12,434 nt of DNA from Dehalococcoidia bacterium (lineage in GTDB: Bacteria; Chloroflexota; Dehalococcoidia; SZUA-161; SpSt-899), in assembly GCA_023271485.1 (NCBI GenBank), contig JALPXT010000037.1:1-12434 (forward strand). Direction: 5' to 3'. Both the position numbers and the translations under genes were made by a program. Every line of letters begins with the position of its first letter. The stretch's first letter is position 1. The notes beneath the pieces are model-generated. The model was given only the letters and a program-made list of their open reading frames with translations, did no database searches and was not told the origin of the DNA. Positions 6,614 to 12,434 of this stretch are shown here, piece after piece.

Positions 6614-7642
6614 ATGGACAGGCCAAACATTCTGATGGAGCCTACTAAGAAGGAATGGGCAGCTCTTTATCAAGCAGCCATAGAATTCAAGGCAATCGCC
6701 CCCTGGCAGTGGATGGCGGATGATGACTTATTCGCCGTGGAGAACCCATCTGACGGCGAAGTAGGATACTGTTCTGTCCTGGGTAAAGCTGGAGAGGAGT
6801 TTGGCCTGGTAGTATTCGTGGGGCCGGAAGGGTACAGGTCTTATCTTCAGATGATAACCAGTGAAGTGGGACCGGAAAGTTTTTTTGATATCTGGGTCAA
6901 TGGACGCTCATTATCAGTGACGTTTTCAGATCGCGATGAAATTCAGAAGGAAGACCGTGATATTATCCGCCTGCTTGAGCTTCGCTTCCGGGGAAGGAAA
7001 GCCTGGCCACTCTTCCGAAGTCAACGCCCCGGTTATGTCCCCTGGTATCTGGATCAGGGAGAAGTGCTCTTCTTAACGGCGGCCCTTGGTCAGTCGCTTG
7101 TTGTTGCCAGCAGGGTGGCGAATGAGGGTCTGGACCTCTTCAGAGGGGTCGATGCCGACCTGATTCTGACGCGGTATTATTACGAGGCTCAGTGGCTGGA
7201 GGAGTGGTGCCGGCCCAAATTACCCTCACGCCAACCGGTCGTTTCTCCTGCTCTGGATGAGGGGCAACTTGATCAACTACGCCTGATGGCGGATAGATTG
7301 CGCGGGTCGTGGGAACTTGATTTCTTCCACGTGCCGGCGGCTACCGATTCAGGCTCGGGAAGGCCGTATTATCCTTGCTGTATCTTAGCTGTGGAGCGAA
7401 GGCATGGACTCATCATAGGGGCTGATCTGATGGGGCCGTCACCGTCGGATGAGGAAAAGCAAAACGCAATCATTGGCATGCTGGAGCGGGGGAAGCAACT
7501 TCCTGCGGAAATCCGGGTGGGATCACCCGAAGTGAAAGGGGTTGTTGAGCCGGTGACGGAAGCTCTGGGCATTCGCCTGATTCTGGGTCCACTGACGGCG
7601 CTTCAACAGGCCAAGCGAAGCTTGAGTGATTATCTATGCTGA
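6614..7642 (+). CDS. DUF7309/DUF6930-type protein of unknown function
   Basis: The 342-residue product has two parts. The N-terminal part (about 10-125) carries the pattern WAALYQAAIEFKAIAPWQWM, then ENPSDGEVGYCSVLG and an EFGLVVFVGPEGYRSYL segment, which I associate with DUF7309. The C-terminal part (about 210-335) contains YYPCCILAVERRHGLIIGADLM, a stretch with LPAEIRVGSPEV and ALGIRLILG, as in DUF6930. No catalytic motif, signal peptide or membrane segment is seen, so it should be cytoplasmic. The ATG at 6614 has GGGGAGG five bases upstream. The ATG at 6609 is in another frame. It leads a co-directional group with the genes at 7673 and 8254; in my recollection such proteins often occur beside SEC-C proteins. 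Family names are from memory; the biochemical role is unknown. Confidence 0.75.
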   Translation: MDRPNILMEPTKKEWAALYQAAIEFKAIAPWQWMADDDLFAVENPSDGEVGYCSVLGKAGEEFGLVVFVGPEGYRSYLQMITSEVGPESFFDIWVNGRSLSVTFSDRDEIQKEDRDIIRLLELRFRGRKAWPLFRSQRPGYVPWYLDQGEVLFLTAALGQSLVVASRVANEGLDLFRGVDADLILTRYYYEAQWLEEWCRPKLPSRQPVVSPALDEGQLDQLRLMADRLRGSWELDFFHVPAATDSGSGRPYYPCCILAVERRHGLIIGADLMGPSPSDEEKQNAIIGMLERGKQLPAEIRVGSPEVKGVVEPVTEALGIRLILGPLTALQQAKRSLSDYLC

Positions 7643-7672
7643 GGTCACAATCATTCTAGCGTTGAGGGCGAA

Positions 7673-8203
7673 ATGCGTGATACAACCCCCCATGCCTCCA
7701 AAAAGCGGCGACAAGCCACACGAACCTACAAAGGTGATTTTGGCAGGATTGAAGAGTTATCCATAGAGAAAATTTGCGAGCGAGCCAATATCCAATCTAA
7801 CATTCTTGACCTTCAATCCAAAGATGAGGGAAAAGTGAAATCCGCCTTGGCCACTCTTTCTTCAATAACAAGGTTTGCTGACAGGAGAGATGCTCTCTAT
7901 GTATTGGTAGGATATTACAAGCTTGAAATAAGAACCATTGATGAAATAATAGATTTCTTCCACGGGATCCAGATGGCGTTTTCCATCGATTTGGCAATGA
8001 TGATTTTGAACGATTTGATAAAACTCAAGGATCTCTCAAGACGGCGTATATTTGTCCATGATTTCTTGAGACATCTGAGCACGGTCTTGATACACACCGG
8101 TGATGACAGGGAAAAGGAAATAACAACGTTAATAGAAAACTCAGCGTGGGGAGATAAGCTGAAGAGGAAGTTTCTTGACAACTTGTTTTATGAAGAATTC
8201 TAG
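7673..8203 (+). CDS. Unrecognised helical protein in the SEC-C cassette
   Basis: I do not recognise this 176-residue protein. It has a basic N-terminus (KKRRQ), followed by an almost wholly alpha-helical body with leucine/isoleucine patterns (for example SALATLSSITRFADRRDAL and IIDFFHGIQMAF) that could form HEAT-like helical pairs. It ends LKRKFLDNLFYEEF. There is no membrane segment or cysteine motif. The ATG at 7673 is 30 bases after the previous stop, with only a weak GAGGG upstream. Base use is more AT-rich than in the genes at either side, which could reflect separate acquisition. Position between the DUF6930-type gene and the SEC-C gene suggests one transcript. Confidence 0.7.
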   Translation: MRDTTPHASKKRRQATRTYKGDFGRIEELSIEKICERANIQSNILDLQSKDEGKVKSALATLSSITRFADRRDALYVLVGYYKLEIRTIDEIIDFFHGIQMAFSIDLAMMILNDLIKLKDLSRRRIFVHDFLRHLSTVLIHTGDDREKEITTLIENSAWGDKLKRKFLDNLFYEEF

Positions 8204-8253
8204 CAAGGCGCTCTCATGCGGCTGAACCGTTACCAAGTTTCGATGGTGCGAAT

Positions 8254-8514
8254 ATGGCAAGATTAGGTACAGCAAAGAACCCGGTTATCGTTCGTGTTCA
8301 AAATGAGGAAAGGGCAAACGAGATTCTATCAATATGCGAGACACATGGGTGGCAATTTATAATTGGAATTGAACCAGACAAACCAGAGGACATTTCAGAT
8401 ATTGATCGGGCATTAAGTCCGGCACCTTCCCACAGGGTTGGTCCAACGATAAGCCGCAACGAGCCATGTCCATGTGGCAGCGGCAAGAAGTATAAGAGAT
8501 GCTGTGGGCATTAG
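8254..8514 (+). CDS. Small SEC-C zinc-binding protein (PBPRA1643 type)
   Basis: The 86-residue product matches small proteins annotated as the PBPRA1643-family SWIM/SEC-C motif group. The N-terminal part (8-45) contains NPVIVRVQNEERANEI and HGWQFIIGIEPDKPEDISD. The C-terminal SEC-C motif NEPCPCGSGKKYKRCCGH carries the zinc ligands Cys72, Cys74, Cys83 and Cys84 (or the terminal His). SEC-C domains bind zinc and, in SecA, mediate contacts with SecB and ribosomes; the role of these stand-alone proteins is unknown. ATG at 8254 has no clear ribosome binding site, so it may rely on upstream translation from the gene ending at 8203. No terminator follows it. Confidence 0.88.
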   Translation: MARLGTAKNPVIVRVQNEERANEILSICETHGWQFIIGIEPDKPEDISDIDRALSPAPSHRVGPTISRNEPCPCGSGKKYKRCCGH

Positions 8515-8551
8515 AGATGCAGCGAGTCAATCTATCATAGCCCTCCACCAT

Positions 8552-8683
8552 TCACACCACCAGCATGGCCATGTTCCGGGCAAACAGCCCCACCCGGTCA
8601 CCGGACCGCACTGGTGTGTTCAGCCCCATGTTCTGGTTGGGCACCCCGCTTCGGGCTTGTTGGTAACCTAACCAGGGGGCCAT
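8552..8683 (-). CDS. Possible 43-residue ORF or gene remnant
   Basis: ATG at 8683 is preceded seven bases upstream by a good GAGGAGA site (complement of 8691-8697). The frame stops at 8552. The product contains VRSGDRVGLFARNMA, which loosely resembles the 'GDRVAL' region near the N-terminus of acyl-CoA synthetases, so it could be a remnant of such a gene. No other support. The stretch 8515-8777 otherwise shows only an imperfect inverted repeat around 8630-8673. Confidence 0.25.
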   Translation of the reverse strand: MAPWLGYQQARSGVPNQNMGLNTPVRSGDRVGLFARNMAMLVV

Positions 8684-8777
8684 CACGTTCTCTCCTCTTT
8701 TTCCATCCGTTTTCATACCCCCGCTTTTCCACCTCAACCTCAGCGGCGTGTTCGTCAAAGGAAGAAGTGAGACATAG

Positions 8778-8807
8778 GTTTTGATCCGCCATGGATAGCC
8801 TACAGAC
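8778..8807. repeat. Highly degenerate CRISPR repeat
   Basis: The 30 bases match the array repeat at 23 of 30 positions, including GTTT at the left and CTACAGAC at the right. They lie 32 bases before the clearer copy at 8840. I take it as a decayed repeat separated by one spacer, though a chance match cannot be fully excluded. Confidence 0.45.
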
Positions 8808-8839
8808 CTACGATTCCATCTTATCACAACTCGTATTAT

Positions 8840-8869
8840 GTCTCAATCCCTCGTAGGCAGGCTACAGAC
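8840..8869. repeat. Degenerate solitary CRISPR repeat
   Basis: This copy has 27 of 30 bases identical to the repeat of the array that starts nearly 2 kb to the right, with three transitions (T to C, A to G, T to C). The same orientation is kept. It points to an earlier, longer array or a displaced fragment of it. Confidence 0.88.
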
Positions 8870-8963
8870 GAGTGAAGTGACCGGCAGCTCCCGGCCACTC
8901 CACTGTGCGTTCTATTATTGGCACTGATCGCTGTAAGATTCGGTGCCTGTGACCACTTACCTG

Positions 8964-9080
8964 CTATTGGCGGGAATCAAGCCCCAGTCCACCCCTCTTT
9001 TTCTCGATATGTTTTACCATCAGATTTGCCGCCTTTTCCGGGTTTTCTTCCACTATAAAACAGGCTCCGACAATATCCTC
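8964..9080 (-). pseudogene. Out-of-frame protein tail after the kinase fragment
   Basis: In the frame shifted relative to the kinase ORF, codons from 9080 to the TAG at 8964-8966 read as a protein-like 38-residue end containing EDIVGACFIVEENPEKAANL and HIEKKRGGLGL. The pattern F-V-E-x-x-P-x-K-A-A with a closing KR-x-x-LG recalls, from memory, the C-terminus of anaerobic carbon monoxide dehydrogenase catalytic subunits. A frameshifted end of the kinase itself is the alternative. The overlap with the kinase ORF end is 28 bases. This is a tentative call. Confidence 0.35.
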
Positions 9081-9817
9081 AAGGCTTCTATGGAGGGGTA
9101 AATCCCCATGCCGACCGCGCCGAGTAGTGCAGCTCCCACGGCTGCGGTTTCTCTTGGATAAGGCACGGTCTCCAGAGTGCGACCGCTGATGTCGGCGATG
9201 ATCCGTAACCAGGGCAGACCTTTAGCCCCGCCACCGATCACGCGGATTGGGTCCGGGCGCAAGCCAAATCGTTTTTCAATCGATTCCAAAATCCAATTCA
9301 GGTTGTAAGCCACCCCTTCATAGATGGCGCGAGTCATCTGGGCTCGGGAGTGGTTAGCTCCCAAATTGATAAAGGATGCACGCACACATTCATCTGCCAC
9401 AGGGGACCGTTCACCGTATATCCAGGGAGCAAAAATCAAGCGGCCCGAGCCCGGTTCGGTTTCTGCTACGATCTCATCCATGTGAGCGTAGGCTGTGGGA
9501 CCCGGTTCCAGTTGATACAGCTCGCGCGCGGCCCATTTGAGGCATGCACCACAGGTCTCCGTCTCACCTATGAGAAGGAGTTTCCCCAAATCGGCCGATT
9601 GGATCGTTGCGATTCCTTGCCGGCCCGTCTTTCTCTTGCTTGTGACAACCCCGACAAAGCCAGAGGTTCCCAGACAGAGGTGCCCTTCACCCTCGAGCAC
9701 AGCCCAGGATAGCAGTGTTTTGACCGGCAGCACACCTTTGCGGCTGTTCATGTTTTCAAAATAGAGGAGCCCGGCCAGCAGGATCGCCGCGAAGATCAGG
9801 ATGATAATATTCAGCAT
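9053..9817 (-). pseudogene. Chimeric ORF: membrane-helix start fused to FGGY kinase C-domain
   Basis: The 254-residue ORF begins with a hydrophobic helix (about 1-20) and a short NSRKGVLPVKTLLS segment that is foreign to sugar kinases and recalls, weakly, lysoplasmalogenase-like (YhhN) N-termini. From about residue 40 it is the C-terminal domain of an FGGY carbohydrate kinase. LCLGTSGFVGV (48-57), TCGACLKW (88-95), FAPWIYGERSPVAD (129-142), IYEGVAYNLNWILESI (165-180) and the ADP-binding VIGGGAKGLPWLRIIADI (193-210) are all visible. The whole N-terminal FGGY domain, which binds sugar and holds the catalytic Asp, is missing. The normal C-terminal tail after GIYPSIEAL is missing too. So it cannot be a working kinase. 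The fusion point is near 9706. The start codon lies 28 bases from a solitary CRISPR repeat, in a region of joined fragments. Confidence 0.8.
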
Positions 9818-9845
9818 GTATTGTTCCGATGATAAGTCGGTTTGC

Positions 9846-9875
9846 GTTTCAATCCCTCATAGGTAGGCTACAGAC
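9846..9875. repeat. Solitary perfect CRISPR repeat
   Basis: All 30 bases are identical to the main array's repeat and in the same orientation, but the nearest array repeat is 936 bases away. It lies between the start of the chimeric kinase ORF (9817) and the truncated yqeY (from about 9922). The 45 or so bases after it could hold one spacer, but no second repeat follows. Confidence 0.95.
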
Positions 9876-9921
9876 ACCGTATACACCTCTCGTCCCGTTC
9901 CATACATCAGCATTTCCACAA

Positions 9922-10116
9922 GGCCGAAACGAGTATTTACCTCGGCAGATGACTCGGGAAGAGATTATAGTTGCGGCTCGTCAGGTTATTGAGGAGGTGG
10001 GGGCGCAGGGGCCTGGCGACAAGGGAAAGGCTATGCCTAAGCTCATTGCTCAGCTTAAAGGAAGTGCGGATGGGCGGGAGATAAATGCTGTTGTAACCGA
10101 ATTGCTTACTCCATAA
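9922..10116 (+). pseudogene. yqeY: 5'-truncated YqeY (GatB/YqeY domain) gene
   Basis: Codons from about 9922 read NEYLPRQMTREEIIVAARQ, then VGAQGPGDKGKAMPKLIAQL and GSADGREINAVVTELL. This is the C-terminal third of YqeY, a small protein sharing the tRNA-binding-like domain of the amidotransferase subunit GatB (usual length near 150). The first about 90 residues are missing. Upstream codons in the same frame run through the solitary CRISPR repeat and are not YqeY-like. Translation could only begin at a fortuitous ATG such as 9949, so I treat it as a remnant. It faces the gene ending at 10132, 15 bases away. Confidence 0.8.
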
Positions 10117-10131
10117 CCCTATCTGTGGTTT

Positions 10132-10674
10132 TTAAGTTAGGATAGGTTCCTCAAATTCCTTTATGTCTTTTAGCGATTCCACATATGTTGAATTTAACCA
10201 CTTCAACAGGAAGGTCGCGAATCCCGTGCAAGCTTTTGGGTCGGTACTGGGAAGGTGATACCTTATTCTATGGGGTGATAAAATAGTTATTTCCCCCTCC
10301 TTACCCAAAAATTTGGTTTCTTGTTTTACAAACTCTGGCTCTTTAGCTTTCTTAAGGAAGAGCCCCTCTTTTAAGACTGGCCTCTCTATTTCGATTAGGT
10401 ATATCGTTTGATTTCCTGCTGGCTCGGCTGTAATTTTAACTTTACCCAGGTTTTCAAGTTCTCTCGTTACAGTGCCGCCGCTTTCACCAAACCGCAACAG
10501 TATAAGATCCCAAGTCTTATCCACTGTCGTCCTTATGGCTATTACTGCCTCCTTGATGGACGACAATTCGCTAATAACACCCTTACGGAAGCCCGCTAGC
10601 CCAAAAAATAACCCAAGAAATAAGCCTAACCCTATTGAGATTAAACCAATAAGTAATCCTAAATCAATTGTCAT
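10132..10674 (-). CDS. Membrane-anchored protein of unknown function
   Basis: I choose the ATG at 10674, giving 180 residues. It has an AGGGGG-type site a few bases upstream and lies downstream of a strong promoter (10739-10767); the longer frame from 10773 would start upstream of that promoter's -35 box. Residues 5-28 form one glycine/leucine-rich membrane helix, followed by an amphipathic, likely coiled segment (about 30-62). The remainder is a soluble, beta-rich part with 'RFGESGGTVT', 'TIYLIEIERPVLKEG' and 'FLGKEGEITILSPHRIRYHLP'. With a short N-terminal tail the body should be cytoplasmic by the basic residues (FRKG) after the helix. No family recognised. It lies beside the CRISPR array but shows no Cas-like motif. 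Confidence 0.75.
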   Translation of the reverse strand: MTIDLGLLIGLISIGLGLFLGLFFGLAGFRKGVISELSSIKEAVIAIRTTVDKTWDLILLRFGESGGTVTRELENLGKVKITAEPAGNQTIYLIEIERPVLKEGLFLKKAKEPEFVKQETKFLGKEGEITILSPHRIRYHLPSTDPKACTGFATFLLKWLNSTYVESLKDIKEFEEPILT

Positions 10675-10738
10675 TTGACCCCCTTTCCCAGTTTGTCTAC
10701 ATCTGGGGTCACTATGGAAGAACCTTCTCCCTAGATTT

Positions 10739-10767
10739 ATTATGACACTGCTTGGGGGCAGTGTCAA
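10739..10767 (-). promoter_or_regulatory. Promoter with embedded palindromic operator
   Basis: On the minus strand a perfect TTGACA (complement of 10762-10767) is followed after 17 bases by CATAAT (complement of 10739-10744). A palindrome with 9-base arms, TGACACTGC/GCAGTGTCA (10743-10766, 6-base loop), reaches from the -35 box to the -10 box. A dimeric repressor bound there would block RNA polymerase, so this reads as an operator for the gene starting at 10674. The palindrome is not followed by a T run, so it is a poor terminator. Confidence 0.7.
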
Positions 10768-10811
10768 TAGCATTTAGTCGAATGTTGATGTTCTATGATC
10801 TTGTCACCATC

Positions 10812-12434
10812 GTTTCAATCCCTCATAAGTAGGCTACAGACAAGCAAGGCAGATCGCTTATTGTTTTCAGGAGCTGTGTTTCAATCCCTCATAGGTAGGC
10901 TACAGACTGGGGAACTAGGGTTGAGCAGGAGCCGGAAGTAATCGTTTCAATCCCTCATAGGTAGGCTACAGACTATGATCAGTACCTGTGCCAGCATTAG
11001 TTTTGACGAGTTTCAATCCCTCATAGGTAGGCTACAGACTAGGGTAACCATTGATATCGAACCTGAACCAAAGCCTGGTTTCAATCCCTCATAGGTAGGC
11101 TACAGACCAGCTATAATTGCTGCACTGGCAACTTCGCCTTGGGCAGGTTTCAATCCCTCATAGGTAGGCTACAGACTGCCTGATGATGATGTGCAAAGAA
11201 TACGAGATTGTATGGTTTCAATCCCTCATAGGTAGGCTACAGACGGTGTGCGAATATCTGGGAGTGTTTGGCCCTACGGAGTTTCAATCCCTCATAGGTA
11301 GGCTACAGACCTGGAGACTATTTCGGGCTGCGTGCCCAGAAGCTCGTTTCAATCCCTCATAGGTAGGCTACAGACCTTTAACCTGTGCTAGCGTCTTGCC
11401 CTCGTATTCAGGTTTCAATCCCTCATAGGTAGGCTACAGACAGTAATCACCCTAGCCGGCAGCACATCACCACTTTCAAGTTTCAATCCCTCATAGGTAG
11501 GCTACAGACGTTCCCACCGACTTGGTGCTTCTTGCCGGCGATCGGTTTCAATCCCTCATAGGTAGGCTACAGACGTTTGTGTAGTGAACACCCTTTCGTT
11601 GCTAAGGATAGGTTTCAATCCCTCATAGGTAGGCTACAGACCTGGCTTCAGGCGTTGCTTTATATGGGGATGCATTTGGTTTCAATCCCTCATAGGTAGG
11701 CTACAGACTTCCTTCGCCGCCTCGTGGGCCCTCACAGCATCAATAGTTTCAATCCCTCATAGGTAGGCTACAGACGACGGAACCGTTGACCTCGGCTGGC
11801 GGGCAGATACGCGTTTCAATCCCTCATAGGTAGGCTACAGACTCCTTGATTCTTCATCACTACTCTCCATCGCATCCAGGTTTCAATCCCTCATAGGTAG
11901 GCTACAGACTACTATCAACCTCAGCTTCGCTGGCTACCTTCGGCTGTTTCAATCCCTCATAGGTAGGCTACAGACATGAGATACTAGTTGACGGTAATCA
12001 CATCGATCGTGTGTTTCAATCCCTCATAGGTAGGCTACAGACCGATGCAAACCAGGCCATGGGTCAGGGAATAACATCGGTTTCAATCCCTCATAGGTAG
12101 GCTACAGACATCCATATCTTCAATAACTATTGGCTTGATGTTATACGGTTTCAATCCCTCATAGGTAGGCTACAGACACTTCCAATGCGTCCACAGGACG
12201 TCCGGGAACCAATGTTTCAATCCCTCATAGGTAGGCTACAGACCTCAAAGCCCGAGTATTGAGATAGTGGATCGTAAATGTTTCAATCCCTCATAGGTAG
12301 GCTACAGACCGGAATCGGTGGTGACAGCACCACCATCTGGCATTGCGAGTTTCAATCCCTCATAGGTAGGCTACAGACATACAAAGCATCATCGGGATTA
12401 TCATCGAACCCTACGTTTCAATCCCTCATAGGTA
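10812..12434 (-). CRISPR. CRISPR array, 25 repeats and 24 spacers, running off the window
   Basis: Repeats of 30 bases (GTTTCAATCCCTCAT...GGCTACAGAC on the + strand) recur from 10812. Starts include 10878, 10944, 11010, 11078, 11147, 11215 and so on, to 12415, where the window cuts the last copy after 20 bases. Spacers measure 35-39 bases, mostly 36-38, and all look different. The first repeat has one change (G to A at its 17th base); the others I read are identical. On the minus strand the repeat ends GATTGAAAC, the usual 3' end (crRNA 5' tag) of type I-A/I-B/III repeats, so transcription is probably leftward and the leader lies beyond the right edge. The changed repeat at 10812 is then the old, leader-distal end. 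No cas gene is visible, so the type is undecided. Confidence 0.98.

Noticed and set aside
9829..9948. N-terminal part of the frame leading into yqeY
   Set aside because: Its codons run through a CRISPR repeat and spacer-like sequence; only codons from about 9922 are YqeY-like.
10115..10148. Possible terminator between yqeY remnant and the converging gene (AACCCTATC/GATAGGTT)
   Set aside because: The stem has a bulge, the loop is long and no T run follows.
10675..10773. Upstream start at 10773 for the membrane-anchored protein
   Set aside because: It would start upstream of the promoter's -35 box; the ATG at 10674 has a ribosome binding site and begins the membrane helix.
1..12434. tRNA, rRNA or cas genes
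   Set aside because: I saw no cloverleaf, rRNA motif or Cas-type protein on either strand.

Overview
The window looks like a chromosomal segment of an anaerobic bacterium, most likely a Dehalococcoidia-like Chloroflexota lineage. That placement is an inference from gene style: a GTG-started grpE-dnaK pair, an aldehyde:ferredoxin oxidoreductase remnant and a GatB/YqeY remnant. No rRNA or marker alignment was possible. The left third (1-4144) is a compact housekeeping operon on the + strand: grpE, dnaK and recJ, with gaps of 16 and 7 bases. GrpE and DnaK form the Hsp70 folding machine. RecJ is a single-strand 5'-3' exonuclease that sits where dnaJ is often found.

From about 4150 the character changes to a mosaic of broken genes and mobile DNA. 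A promoter-bearing 5' fragment of an aldehyde:ferredoxin oxidoreductase gene (4372-about 4665) loses its frame and runs into a stretch that, in another frame, resembles an AMP-binding motif. This is followed by a complete IS200/IS605 element (4755-6420, minus orientation) carrying a Y1 transposase (tnpA) and a TnpB nuclease. Its ends show the IS608 set of cleavage and guide tetranucleotides and bulged hairpins, so both boundaries can be placed to the base. Past the element lie a cluster of short inverted repeats, a good promoter, and a co-directional three-gene cassette (6614-8514). It encodes a DUF7309/DUF6930-type protein, an unrecognised helical protein and a small SEC-C zinc-binding protein.

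The stretch 8515-10131 is a gene graveyard. It holds a 43-codon ORF with a good ribosome binding site, two degenerate CRISPR repeats (8778-8807 and 8840-8869), and a chimeric minus-strand ORF that joins an unrelated membrane-helix N-terminus to the C-terminal domain of an FGGY sugar kinase. It also holds a short out-of-frame protein tail after that kinase, an isolated perfect CRISPR repeat (9846-9875), and the 3' third of a yqeY gene. Next comes a minus-strand gene for a membrane-anchored protein of unknown function. Its promoter is spanned by a 9-bp-arm palindrome.

The right end (10812 to the window edge) is a CRISPR array of 25 repeats (the last cut by the edge) and 24 spacers of 35-39 bases. 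Repeat type suggests transcription leftward on the minus strand, with the leader and cas genes outside the window to the right. The first repeat (1 mismatch) and the outliers further left (0, 3 and 7 mismatches) fit a decayed leader-distal end broken up by rearrangement. No cas gene is in the window.
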